Assembly: GCF_000315625.1 (NCBI RefSeq)
Contig: NW_005434639.1
Coordinates: 347,726-411,725 of the forward strand
DNA from: Guillardia theta CCMP2712
Lineage: Eukaryota > Cryptophyceae > Pyrenomonadales > Geminigeraceae
Reading direction: 5' to 3'
Length of the DNA: 64,000 nucleotides
The position numbers and the translations under genes were made by a program. A model generated the notes under the pieces. It made no database searches, was not told the origin of the DNA, and worked only from the letters and a program-made list of their open reading frames with translations. This document shows, one piece after another, positions 39,071-49,639 of the stretch. Every line of letters starts with the position of its first letter. Position 1 is the stretch's first letter.

Positions 39071-42000
39071 ATGATTGCTGACTGTCCTCGAACAGCTAAA
39101 TACAAGATGGAGACACCGATGACTTCTGTGTGTATGTCTCTTGCGGAGGGTGTAGAGCAAGAAGCTATGAACAACAATGGTAGAATCATTCGTGTCGACG
39201 AGAACCTCTACATCTCCAACTCGCTCAAACCAGGAATGCTGTCTTCTATCAAAGACCTGGGCGTCAAGACTGTCATCAACATCCAGTTTGAAAGTGAAGG
39301 AGACTTCAACAGCCTTAAGGAAGATTTGACTCGCCTTGCTATTGAGTATCACAATGATCCACTGGATTTCGAGATGAATGCGGAAGATGAGCTCGACCAA
39401 GTGCTCTCGCTCTTGGATAAGAGTCAAAAGCCTTGCCTTGTCTTCTGTGAGGCTGGTATCAGAGCAGCTGCAGTTGGTGTTGCATTCTCAGCTACTCGTA
39501 AGAAAGGAGCAGAAGTACTTGGCAAGCTAGAGGCTTATGAAGAGCATGATATCCTAGGACCCACCTATTCTGGGTTGTTAGAAGAATTCACGAAGGCGGG
39601 ATCAAGTTCCAAGTTGAAAACTTTGGTCGCAGGTTACACTGCGTCTAAGCTTTCCAACTGTGCAAAACGTCCAGGGCATTCCAAGATCTCTGAAGACCTA
39701 TACATCACTGGACAGCTAACCGAAGAAGAGCTCAAAGACTTCGCAAAGAAAGGCGTCAAGTCTATCCTGAACATGCGACCAGTCGAAGAGGCAGGACAGC
39801 TGGGCCTGGGAGTACTTGCAAGAGAAGAAGAGGTTGTTTTGCCAAATTTGTAGCCAGATGATGTAACGAATATGTATTGCAGATTGTGAAATCGCTTGGG
39901 TTGAAGTATGTAAATCTGCCTGTCCCAAGGAATGGTCCATACAGTCTGGAACTATGTGAACAAGTTTCTGAAACTCTCACGGACCTTCTCAAGACGTCAA
40001 AGCCAGTGGTAGTACACTGTAGAACAGGGAGACGCGCCGAAGAAATCATGAAGCAAGCCGCTGATGCTGGGCTGATGGAAAATCCTTTCACTCAAATTTG
40101 TTGGAGGGTAGGCAAGGACATTGAGCACAGTGTGCATGAGAGAACCCGCATCGTTCGAGTTGATGAGAATGTGTACATCGCGGGTCAAATACATGCAGAT
40201 TCGTTACAGAACATCAAAGATCTCGGAGTGAAGTCAGTTATCAATCTGAGAGATAAATCAGAGCTCGGTTTCGAAGATCTATCATTCGAGCTCAGCAAGA
40301 TTGGTGTTGAATGCATTAATGATCCTCTGGATTACGATATGCGGGCCGATACTGACATGGATCAAGTTTTGTCAGTTCTTGACAAATGCAAAAAACCATG
40401 TTTGGTGTTTTGTCAAGTTGGACTCAGAGCAGCTGCAGTTGGTGTTGCATTCGCAACGACTAGAAAGAAAGGAGCAGAAGCTGTAAAAGGAACTGTGGAC
40501 CTGACAAACATTCTCGAGACTACTTACATGAACCTTTTGGACGAGCTAGACGAATCACATCCAGGCACGACTATCAAAAGCTTCGTCGCAGGTTACATTG
40601 CGTCTAAGCTTTCCAACTGTGCAAAACGTCCAGAAAATACAAAGATCTCTGAAGACCTATACATCACTGGACAGCTAACCGAAGAAGAGCTCAAAGACTT
40701 CGCAAAGAAAGGCGTCAAGTCTATCCTGAACATGCGAGGTCCTGCAGAGGCAGGACAGCTGGGCCTGGGAGTACTTGCAAGAGAAGAAGAGGTTGTTTTG
40801 CCAAATTTGTAGCCAGATGATGTAACGAATATGTATTGCAGATTGTGAAATCGCTTGGGTTGAAGTATGTAAATCTGCCTGTCCCGAGAGAAGGACCTTA
40901 TTCTGACGAGCTATGCGCCCGGGTCAAGGACACCTTGAATGAACTCTTAAACACAGCCAAGCCAGTGGTAGTACACTGTAGAACCGGAAGGAGGGCTGAA
41001 ACGATTATCAAACAAGCTGATCCTCATTTCTTGGAGGAGCATACAGAATCGAAAGTTGAGTCCAATATGTCGAAATCGGCAAGAACCCTTTCTTCATCCT
41101 GCGTGATGGGTCTCTGCTTCGGTGCCGCCATGGATCTGGGGAAGGTTACCCTGCCCCTGGTGATTCGTGAGCAGTTCCTCTTCCGGAGGTTCTTGATGGT
41201 AAGACGAGCGAGATTTGCTTGTTTGGCTGGGGTCATTCTGAAGCTCTTGCTCACAGTTGAAGATGTTCTTGGGCGCGGCTGCCAGCTCGGCGCTGTTCTT
41301 GACGATCGCATCTAAGCTTTCTCCGAAGCGCTTTCAGCACGTACAAGAGATTTTCATGAAGCCGCTGGCAGCAAAGACAGTGGCCGCAGTCTCTCTTGGG
41401 GCGTTCACTCTCGGATCAGGCATGGCGCTCTCTGGCTCCTGTCCTGGGATGGTGCTGGTCCAGGTTGGTTCAGGTGTTCCCAACTCCTTGTGGACCCTCG
41501 CAGGGGGCATGACGGCTGCTGCCTTATACGGCATCTTGCAGCCTCGGCTGATCCCGCTGTACTGCACCAAGTCAAAGGAGAAGATTGAAGAGCAGACGGT
41601 CATGAGTCAGATCAACGTTCCCTATGCTCGCTTGGCTTCTTCTCTTGCTGCTTTTCTGTTTGGAGTAATCTGTCTCGTGGAGATCTACTTTCCTTGGACA
41701 AGCTCATCAGAGCTGCCGTCGTGGGCGAAGCCATGGATCAACACTCTTCCTCCTCACCTGATGGGTGTGATCATCGGATCCTTACAGCTCCCTGCAGTCT
41801 TCATGGTCGCCGACACGCTGGGATCATCGCAGGCATACATGACGCTGACGTCGCAGCCTCTCGGTCTCTCGGGGTACCTCCAGCAGAAGCTCGTGCATTG
41901 GAACGGATACCGCATGGGTCTGGACAACTGGTGGCAGGCAACGTACCTCCTCAGCGCCATCTCCGGCGCCTTTCTCTCCTCCACCTTCACCAACACCCGA

Positions 42001-42287
42001 GGGCTCGCACTTGGCGTGCCCGTCGTGCAGGCGTTCATTGGCGGCTTCCTGAGCATCTTTGGGAGCCGTCTTGCTTCGGGATGCACTAGCGGGCACGGGC
42101 TGTCAGGGATGGCGCTGCTGGTGACCAAGTCGGTCATCGCAGTGCCGGCCATGTTCGCAGGAGGCATCTTCACGGGAGTAGTGTTCCAGGTGAGGAGGAG
42201 GGACTTGCTTCAATAACATCTCTGACATCTGACTTGGATCCGCAGACCCTCAACGCGCAGGGGTACACAGGTTTCTTAAAGGGATGA
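39071..42287 (+). CDS. Four DUF442/rhodanese-like domains fused to a YeeE/YedE sulfur transporter
   Basis: Exons 39071-39832, 39883-40791, 40842-41198, 41257-42189 and 42246-42287 are all phase 0 (254+303+119+311+13 codons) and give 1,000 residues. The first ~660 residues hold four DUF442 (BLH phosphatase/rhodanese-like) domains. Domains 1 and 3 start RIIRVDEN/RIVRVDEN and carry LVFCEAGIRAAA and LVFCQVGLRAAA. Domains 2 and 4 start KISEDLYITGQ and carry PVVVHCRTGRRAE. All four keep the C-x4-R active-site loop. After ESKVESN the chain continues as MSKSARTLSSSCVMG and the complete transporter (SGSCPG and SGCTSGHGLSG motifs). In bacteria DUF442 domains are linked to persulfide and thiosulfate chemistry and are co-encoded with sulfur transporters, so coupled sulfur-compound transport and sulfane transfer is the inferred role. 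Donors at 39833 and 40792 (gttgtt) could sit 3 nt later. Confidence 0.8.
39182..41040 (+). repeat. Tandem duplication of a two-domain DUF442 unit (~960 bp)
   Basis: Unit 1 (from about 39182) and unit 2 (from about 40147) each contain one CEAG/CQVG-type domain, one HCRTGRR-type domain and a 50-nt intron. The intron sequences (39833-39882 and 40792-40841) are identical, as is the flanking KISEDLYITGQLTEEELK region. The first domains of the two units have diverged far more. This patchwork suggests recent gene conversion across the intron region. Confidence 0.9.
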
Positions 42288-42427
42288 AGCAGCCGTGGAA
42301 TTGAGCTGCTCGCGCGCGTGGAGGATGCGATGGATCGAACCTGAGGGATGTCAATGTTAAAGTAGGGGATGAGGGCAGAAAGGGACGGAGGGAGGAATGA
42401 AATAAAGATACGCACGAATCATGGCAG
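41097..42427. repeat. Right arm of the inverted repeat
   Basis: Identity with the left arm begins at tcctgcgtgatgg, 10 codons inside the transporter start, and continues through both introns and the stop codon to catggcag at 42427. Just upstream, the starts are related but diverged (MSKSARTLSS versus MWKSVVTLAS). Confidence 0.95.
42288..42427 (-). pseudogene. Duplicated 3' fragment of the TTL-like gene
   Basis: Read on the minus strand, this is a copy of the end of the TTL-like gene's penultimate exon, its last intron (with a 3-bp insertion) and most of the last exon, carried in the right repeat arm. No TTL coding sequence continues beyond 42427, so it is a truncated remnant. Its presence suggests the left locus was the source of the duplicated segment. 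Confidence 0.75.
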
Positions 42428-42797
42428 ATTCGAGGTGTTCTGTGTTGGACATGAACGTGAATACAATTGATCTTGTGTTGTTGATGGCATTCTGAAGAAA
42501 ACGCAAGTGTGTCTCAAGACCCCTCAGACTTGTAGTTGAAAATTCTCCGCGAGTTTGGTATCCAAACAAGCGGATCTGTGGCAGTTGTCCATATCATGCA
42601 CACAAGGACGGGGCTGCTAGATCTGAGTTGCTGCTGGCGCACTATGCCTGGTGTGACATGACAGGTTGCAATAGAAAGTGGCGAGGGCAGTGCAGGATGA
42701 AGAAGAGGATCAGACCAGGAGACTGAGGCGGACGAGGAGCTAAGAAGGGGTGATAAAGTAAAGGACTCGGCAAGTTGAGGGTTTTCTAGTGCAGAGG
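42428..42797. other. Spacer; nothing recognised
   Basis: Non-repetitive sequence of ordinary composition between the right repeat arm and the stop codon of the aldolase gene. No open frame or motif was recognised. Confidence 0.5.
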
Positions 42798-43980
42798 TCA
42801 GGGCATGGGCATCTCACAGGCAGAGGGATAGCAGCCGAACGCGGAATGAAACAGCTGTCGCTCGATGTCGGTCAGGAGGGTGCTGGCCCCAAGCCTCAAG
42901 AGCGAGGGATCCAACCACTCATCTCCCAGCGTCTCCTTAATCAGCACAAGATATTGCAGCGCCTGCTTTGCTGTTCGGATGCCTCCGGCCGGCTTGAACC
43001 CAACGCGGATGCCCGAGCGTTGGTAGTGATCTCTGATGGCCCTGCACATGACGAGGCTAACTTCGAGGTTCGCGTTCTCCTTCTCCTTCCCCGTCGAAGT
43101 CTTGATGAAGTCAGCACCAGCCTCCATGCAGACCATGCTCGCCTTGTAGATCCTCGTCAACTCGCCCAGCTCTCCCGTCGCTAAGATGGTTTTCATATGT
43201 GCGTGACCGCATGCCTTCCGGAAGTCCTGCAGCTCTCGCAAGAGCTGATCCCATTCGCCAGCCAACGCGAGCTTGCGAGGGATCACGATGTCGATCTCGC
43301 TAGCGCCATCAGCCACTGCCTGACGGATCTCTTCCAGCTTGTGCTCGTGCTTGATCTGGCCCGCAGGGAACCCGGTGGCGACGGCTGCGATAGGGATGGC
43401 AGAGTCTCCGATGAAGTGCTTGCAGTCGCTGACCCGGTCAGGATAGACGCAGACAGCTCCCACCTTGAAAAAATTCAACCCACAGGTCGCTGAGGAAGCG
43501 AACATGACCCTCTGCCCTTCCCTTCTCATCCTCCACTTCCGTTCATCTCCTTCTTTTTCTACCCTCCTTCTTGGCTCTCCCCTCATCACATCACTCGCTC
43601 CCTTCTGCTCTCCTTCGCTACCCTATCCCTCTATCCTCTCTAAGCAATTTTCCTCTCATTGTTGCATCTCCCTCCTTCTGCTCCTTCTCTTCTCCATGCT
43701 TCCTTGATTATCCTATCCTGCCTGTCTCATGTTTTCTTCGCCTTACCTGTATCTTCAGGTCTTCGAACCCCAGGGCTTTCAGAATGTCCTTCCTGATTGG
43801 CTCCTTTGCTTTAGCGCAGAGTCGGGCGATGGTGCCGGGGGTGTCGTCGCCGGCGAGGGTGGTGAGGTCAAGGCAGGAGACAGCACGGAGGAGCCATGGA
43901 ACCTGAGCGTCTCCTCTCACGCTCCGTCGCGTCATCATCGTCCTCGCCTCCCTCCGCACTCCTCCTGTGTTGACAGCCAT
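42798..43980 (-). CDS. DERA: Deoxyribose-phosphate aldolase
   Basis: Exons 43980-43747 and 43463-42798 (both phase 0, 283-nt intron) give 299 residues. The enzyme splits 2-deoxyribose 5-phosphate into glyceraldehyde 3-phosphate and acetaldehyde in deoxynucleoside breakdown. Class I aldolase signatures are clear: LDLTTLAGDDT, VGAVCVYPDRV, VATGFPAGQ, the Schiff-base lysine in DFIKTSTGKE, and VGFKPAGGIRTA. The whole chain follows animal DERA, including the N-terminal PWLLRAVSCLDLTT. The acceptor at 43464 follows a T-run ending in caag. Acceptors further upstream would insert residues absent from the family. It is divergent from the Yippee gene. Confidence 0.92.
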
Positions 43981-44544
43981 GTTCCGCCTCCTCACTCCCC
44001 ACCCCTACCCCTGAAGCTCACACCACTACCTACCCAGAGTAAATACCCCTACCCCACTTCGCCACACTCAGAGTCCGTAAATCACAACAATACCACTGAT
44101 ACCCCACCCTAGTAGATTGCACACCCACCCCCCTTGGTCGCCCGGGGACAAGCAACAAGCAAGGAGGGCAAGGAGGGCAAAGAGGGCAAGGGAACGGAGA
44201 GTTGGAAGGAGAAGGCGAGGCCGAGGCGAGGAGAGGAGGAAGAGGTAGAGGAAGAGGAAGAGGAAGAGGAAGAGGAAGAGGAAGAGGAAGAGGAAGAGGA
44301 AGAGGAAGAGGAAGAGGAAGAGGAAGAGGAAGAGGAAGAGGAAGAGGAAGAGGAAGAGGAAGAGGAAGAGGAAGGAGCAGGTGACAAGAAGGTGCAGGTG
44401 ACACTGAGCGTGCAGGGAGGGAAGGAGGGGGGGGGGGGAGGGGGGGGAGGGGGCGGAACAGGAAAGTTGTTTTTTGGGGGCAGGGCAGAAGGAGGTAAGG
44501 AGGGTCTCTCAGCTCTCTCTCTTACTCTGCTCTCTCTCATCTCT
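43981..44544. other. Divergent promoter region with hexamer and poly-G tracts
   Basis: Between DERA and the Yippee gene lie CCCCTACCCCA/TACCCCACCCTA motifs (44046-44111), a GAAGAG hexamer array and a G-rich run (about 44427-44456). The plus-strand frame through the hexamer encodes Glu and is in frame with the Yippee start, but the downstream ATG at 44545 begins a clear signal peptide, so this is probably untranslated. Confidence 0.5.
44232..44377. repeat. (GAAGAG)n hexamer array, about 24 copies
   Basis: The stretch is almost pure gaagag on the plus strand, a polypurine/polypyrimidine tract in the divergent DERA/Yippee spacer. It could adopt non-B structure and influence both promoters. Confidence 0.9.
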
Positions 44545-45512
44545 ATGCCGTCATTGTCTACCGCCACCATTATAGTCTTCACCATCGGAGCGGCAGTGTC
44601 ATTGCCATGCAGGCACCCTGATGCTCTGAGGATTCGGGGGGGAGGGCCCGTGTGGAGGGAGTACCTGGAGGAGAAACGACATGGCAACATCTTCGTGTGT
44701 AGAAATTGTGAAGCTCCGCTTGCATGCGTGTCCGATGTCGTCTCAAGGGCATTCCAGGTCTTCAACTGTTCCCAGTCTCCACCCTCACCCTCTTTCTCCC
44801 CCTTCCTTCTCCTTTTCAACCTTTTCCCTCCCGCTTCTCTCTCCTCCTTTTTCCTCCCCTGCTTCCTCTTCCTCCCTCCTCTTTTCTCCCTCTTCCTCAT
44901 GCTTTCCTTCCATCATCCCCGCTCGAGCACAACACAAGGCACGGCCTTGCGCAGCCTCCTCTTGCTCCTCTCACTGGGCCCTCACTTGCAGGGGAAGCTC
45001 GGTCGGGTGTATCTGCTGCAGCGCATGGTGAACGTTCAGCTGGGGCCCCGGGAGGATCGCGCGATGATCACAGGCCTCCACGTCGTTGCCGACCTTCACT
45101 GCCGTAGCTGTGAGGTGAGAAGATAATCCTCCTCCTCCATCATCATCATCTTTTTCTCCATCATCATCATCTTCACCACCATCCTGATCAATTCTATCAT
45201 TGATCATCATCATCGTCTTCCCCCAGCACCTGCACTTCTCCTACGACTCTCCTTTTGATCCTGCCTCTGCTGCGCTGCTCTTGCTCCTTGCCTTCAATCA
45301 CGACCGACGTCAGACGCTTCTGGGCTGGAAGTACCTCGAAGCTTTCGACGTGCTCGAGGTCCCTGGCCCTCCCTCACTCCTGCGCTGACGCCCTTGAGCA
45401 GCGATACAAAGAAGGAAGGTTTGCCATCGAAAAGAAGATGGTCCAGTTGCTGCAGGACGGGAGTGCTCAGGACGTTCCTGAGGAGGAGACCCAGGGGAGT
45501 CCAGGAGGTTGA
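44545..45512 (+). CDS. Yippee-like zinc-binding protein with a signal peptide
   Basis: Exons 44545-44757, 44992-45114, 45314-45358 and 45402-45512 (all phase 0) give 163 residues. The Yippee domain is clear: a first zinc pair in FVCRNCEAPLA, GRVYLLQRMVNVQLGP, MITGLHVVADLHCRSCE with the second zinc pair, TLLGWKYLEAFD, and QRYKEGRFAIEKKM. Yippee proteins are normally intracellular, about 100-120 residues, with roles in cell division and in CULT/Mis18-type folds. Here a hydrophobic leader (SLSTATIIVFTIGAAVSL) and an RIRGGG motif precede the domain, which predicts entry to the secretory route or a complex plastid. Exon 3 is only 45 nt. Confidence 0.88.
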
Positions 45513-45585
45513 AGGTGGAGGACAACAAACAAGCATAGGGAATAAGAAGAGGAGCACAAGAAAGGCTTCATACTGACTTCATACA

Positions 45586-47814
45586 TCATGTCTGAGAGTA
45601 GAGCAGCTTCGCCTGCTCACGTATGAGACGATCTACTTCAGACTCAAAGTCTTGCTGCTGCAGGGTGCGACTTGCTATCTGAATGAGTCGATCGATCTCC
45701 TCCTCCCTCTCCTCCTCTCCAGCTGGCTTGTGTCTCTTCTCGTCCTTGCTTACTCTCACCTCCTCTACTGGCACTCGCGGCTCGCCTTGTTGTCTCCTCC
45801 AGCAAGGCAGAGAGCCTCCGGTGCAGCCGCAACTCCCTGTGCACACGGGACACTGCCAAGATGGAGGGAACTCGACCCACCACCCCGAGGAGGAGGAGGA
45901 GGAGGAGGAGGAGGAGGAGGAGGAGGAAGAGCAGGAATCTCCTTCCTTGCACGCGAAGATTCTTGCTCGTTTCACGGCAGGCTGATTGGCTTGGGCTTGC
46001 CGCCTCCTACTCTCTCTTATGTTTCTCCTGGTCTCGCCCGGAACCTGCACACTAATGAAAACAAGGAGCGAAAGCGAGTGGAGGAGGAGGAGCAGCAGCA
46101 GCAGCAGAGCAGGCACACCTTTCTTGTGCAGCCCCCTCGGTGATGTAGCAGAGCTTCAGCATTGTGGCGGAGGAAGGAGAGGCGAGGGGAGGAGGCGGGC
46201 ACCCACTCGTCCGAGCCTGACCGCCAACCCTTGAAGTGAAGCTTGAAATGTCGCTCGCCATCTATTCCCGTCCTCTCCTCCATCACCCTGCACGCATAGA
46301 ACTTGCCTTGCCCCTGCCAAATTCTTCATGTCCTGCTTCCTGCCCCTTGGCCTCTCCCTCTCTGTGCTCCTCCTCTCCCTTGTCATCCCCCGACGACTCT
46401 CGCTCTCTCTTGCTTCTGCGGCTCCTCTGCCCTCTTTCACCCCTCCTGCTCTGCTTACCTCGCACTCGACCACATCATCCACACTGACTTGACTTTCCTT
46501 CTCCTCTCTCCTCGCTTCCGTCGCTCTCTCCCACACGGCAGAGCTGTAGGGCCAAGATTTCATCCTGGACATCTCCTCAGCTCATCCTCCCCTCTTCGGC
46601 CGTTACCTGGCGTCTCCGTCTGCTGCTCGGATCTTCGATGCATCCTCAAGCAGAGCTCTCCTCCGCTCTCCTTCTCGTCCCACACACTCCACACACACCT
46701 GACGGCGGCAGCTCTCGTTGCAGCAGCGAAACTTGACGACCCTCCAGCTCCCACACGCATGGCACTCGCTCCACGCGTCACCCTCAAGTTCGCTAGGCAG
46801 CAGCAGCGAGGCGGCGAGGGGCCTCGTGCGAGCGAGGAAAGTCCTGATCTGATCAAGTCGTGAGTCGAACGGGAGAGGAGGCAGGAGAGCGAGCAAGGGA
46901 AACAACAGAAGGAGGGGGGAGAAGGAACCTCGGCAGCACTGCTGCATCCCAGCATCATCGCCATGTCCTCGTCGGACGCGAGCGGCAGAGACCTCGCGAG
47001 GTGAAGGAGGTCAAGTCCCTCTTCGGGCTGCAGGCCAGCAGCAGAGCTCGCCTGGAGAGGCTGAGAAGGGTGGAGAGCGAGAGCATGAGGCTTACGCGAG
47101 TGAGGAGCTTCAGCTGACGTTGGAAGGTCTCAACTTCCTTATTTGAGAAGAGAAGCTCTGGACAACAGATGGGGCATCGCCAGCTGCCTCCCTCCTCCTC
47201 TTCTTCCCTCCTTATACATCGAGACAAGCAGCTTCTGCAGAAAGAGCGCGGGCAGGTGCTGCATCGTCGTCGTGATCCTCCCCGCTTGTCGAGCTTGTGC
47301 GCACAGATGGAGCAAATGGACGCGAAGTCCTGGAGACTCTCGAAAGAGCCGCCGGCGTCTGCGTGTCGCCTGCTCCACCTGGTGCTGCTGTGCATGAGAT
47401 TCGTGGAAGCTGCCAACGGAGGGGAAAACCTGCAGGACAAGCAGAGGCCAAGACGGCGAGGAGGAGGACCGAGCTCAATGGCACAGAGAGCCCAACCGCT
47501 GAGGAGAAGAGCATGCATCTCTTTGCATCCTTCTTTCGCTCCACAAGAGCAGCAGGAAGGGGACTGTGATCAAGTCAGCAGGCGCAGATGAGGAGCTGGA
47601 GAACCGCAAGGCTTCCTCGTCCTCCTCCCTCCTCCTCCTCCTCCTCCAGCTCAGCTTGACATGCCGGGCACCACCAGATCCCTGCCGGCTCGCGAGAAAG
47701 CGGAGGAAGCAAACAACTCATGTGGAAGCTGAGCCAGGCTCAAGTTACTCCGATCCTGACAAGCAGCGATGGCAAAGGGCAGGAGAGAGAGCATGTGATG
47801 GAGATAGAGGACCG

Positions 47815-47859
<45 letters not shown>

Positions 47860-49409
47860 TGAGCAAGCTTTACCCGGACGAGCAGTTGTCGCAGAGTAGA
47901 ATACGATGCTCATCGTGCCCTCCACCACAGACTTCGCAGACAATGTCGTCAATGGTGCTGTCAGAGTTTGACAGCAGTCGGGAAGGAGCTTGAGGAGAAA
48001 AGAGCGACATCTGCACAGCTGAGCCTCAGACACGCTGAAGAGCCAAGAGGATTTTGAGGTCACGAAAGGTGAAGGAGCAGGAGAGAACAAGGCAGGAGCA
48101 GGTAGTGAGGACCTTGATCTTGACGGAGTCTGAGAAGCATTTGCAAGGTTTGGATCGCTGACCGAAGGGGACCCACCTGCTCTAACGTCACAGCACAGCG
48201 ACCACGAGGCGCAGCCTTCCTCTCCGAGCCAAAGTTCACGGCCTCTGCACAGTTGAGGCCAGCATTGAAACCGCTGCGAGGAGTGAGGAGCTGCGACGCG
48301 AGCGACGGAAGAGGAGAAAGAGGAGAGAGACCTGTGGTAGGCGTAGGGGAAGGAGATCACAAACTCTCGGGCGTGCTGGACGGCGCGAGTGAGGTTGATG
48401 CCGGCAGCAAGGAGAAGCGAAGGGTGCATGACGCAACTCTTGTGCCGCAGAAACTGACTGCATACTCGAGCTTGATCCGGAAAGATGCTGGAGGCCAAGC
48501 GCTCGAGCTTCTCGCCCTCCGAGTGAGGGACTGCATACCTGCCAACGACATCAAGAGCAGATGACGGCAAGCAAAAGAGAAACGGGCAGGACGAGGAGAG
48601 ACGGGAAGAGAATAGAATGAAGAGGAGAGAAATGCGGGAGAAGCAGCAGGAACGAGGAGATGGAGGTGAGCGATGGCGAGTATGAGGATAGAATCATGAA
48701 CGCGAGAGGCAAGAGAGGTGAAAGGAGGAAGAGTCTGGGAGCACCAGATCTTATCGGCGCCGTAATGGAGGTAGTTGATGCTGTAAAGGTCCATGTCCTC
48801 CACGTGCCAAGCAAAACTAGCGCGCCACATCCCCATGTACAGATAGGGTGAGGTCACTCCGGGGATCGTGGACCGCAAGCGTCGCCGCAGGAGGGAGTCA
48901 AGTCTGCTGAGGTTCCAGGCCCCCGCGCAGGCTTCAAACAGCGTGCTTGAGTAGTTGTCACTGCCGTATACGGGAGCCTTCCCCGCAAACCCCTGCCAGT
49001 ATCTCCGCTCCACCTCCCAAGCCTCCTCCTCCTCCTCCTCCTCCTCCTCCTCCTCCTCCTTCCATCGTTGGCTCTGCAGCAACCTGAGGCCAGTAAGGGG
49101 CGGGCGGTTTTCGTCTTTGCTCGCCATCCTGGTGTATTCGGCGATCGTACAGGCTCGCTGAGTTATGTTCATGAGTGCATACGCGCCTGCCCGGCCGGCC
49201 GCCTCTTGTCGAACAGGAGCATGCAGCACAAGATCGTCGGCATGGGAGTAGGAAGCCTCTCTGGCCTTCCATGAGGAAGGAGGGATCACCTTGCAGATGC
49301 CAAACGGCTCAGCTTCCTCTTGGATCTTAAGCACGTAGCCTTCGAAGTCCTCAAACTCTTGTGCTGTTGGGTAGAAGACTGGACACTTGTGAACGCCTTT
49401 CCTCTGCAT
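45586..49409 (-). CDS. JmjN-JmjC histone demethylase-like protein with PHD fingers and chromo barrel
   Basis: ATG 49409 starts a JmjN domain (CPVFYPTAQEFEDFEGYV). The JmjC domain follows: YWQGFAGKAPVYGSDN, iron ligands His and Glu in WHVEDMDLYSINYLHYG, then third His in SFPYAYHSGFNAGLNCAEAV. Exons 49409-48745, 48538-48332, 48273-48177, 48010-47874 and one from 47728 join in phase and add a PHD finger (DDIVCEVCGGGHDE, LLCDNCSSGFHMSCLLPP, WWCPAC). Further down are a RING/PHD-like Cys cluster (SICSICAHKL, CSTCPRSFCRSC, WRCPIC; about 47400-47110), another Cys cluster (ECHACGSW, CCNESC; 46785-46690), a Tudor-knot/chromo barrel (FYACRVMEERTG, HFKLHFKGWRSGSDEWVP; about 46290-46170) and WQCPVCTGSCGC near 45835. 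Lysine demethylation of histones is expected. Exons below 47600 are not fully joined; two genes are possible. Confidence 0.65.
47817..47858. repeat. CAG/CTG triplet run in a JmjC-gene intron
   Basis: About 13-14 CAG units (plus strand) lie inside the 145-nt intron (47729-47873) that splits the PHD finger. On the coding strand they read CTG and are removed by splicing. It is a second triplet run besides the coding CAG tract at 20.3 kb. Confidence 0.8.
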
Positions 49410-49639
49410 TGCAACCGAGAAAGGCAAAGAACTGAAAACAGTACAATCAGAACAAAACCACCACCTCTCTTTGCTCGTCCAATTCATTCTTCTCTTTCTT
49501 CCCTCATCAACCTCAACCCTCTTCACGAGCCTCATTCTCATCAACTTGACACATGTCATATCAACCATGAAGCCAGCATGTGCATCTTTCGTCTGCAAAC
49601 ATTTGTTTACTCAACTGGAAGAAGCAATCAAAGTAATCC

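Noticed and set aside
44134-44544. Poly-Glu N-terminal extension of the Yippee protein
   Set aside because: It is in frame, but a signal peptide at 44545 would be internal and useless behind it; the hexamer is better seen as spacer DNA.
48229-48273. Loss of a JmjC iron ligand (GFNAGLN where KDM4 has GFNHGFN)
   Set aside because: The third ligand is the His of the preceding YH, which is kept (YAYHSGFN); the changed residue is not a ligand.
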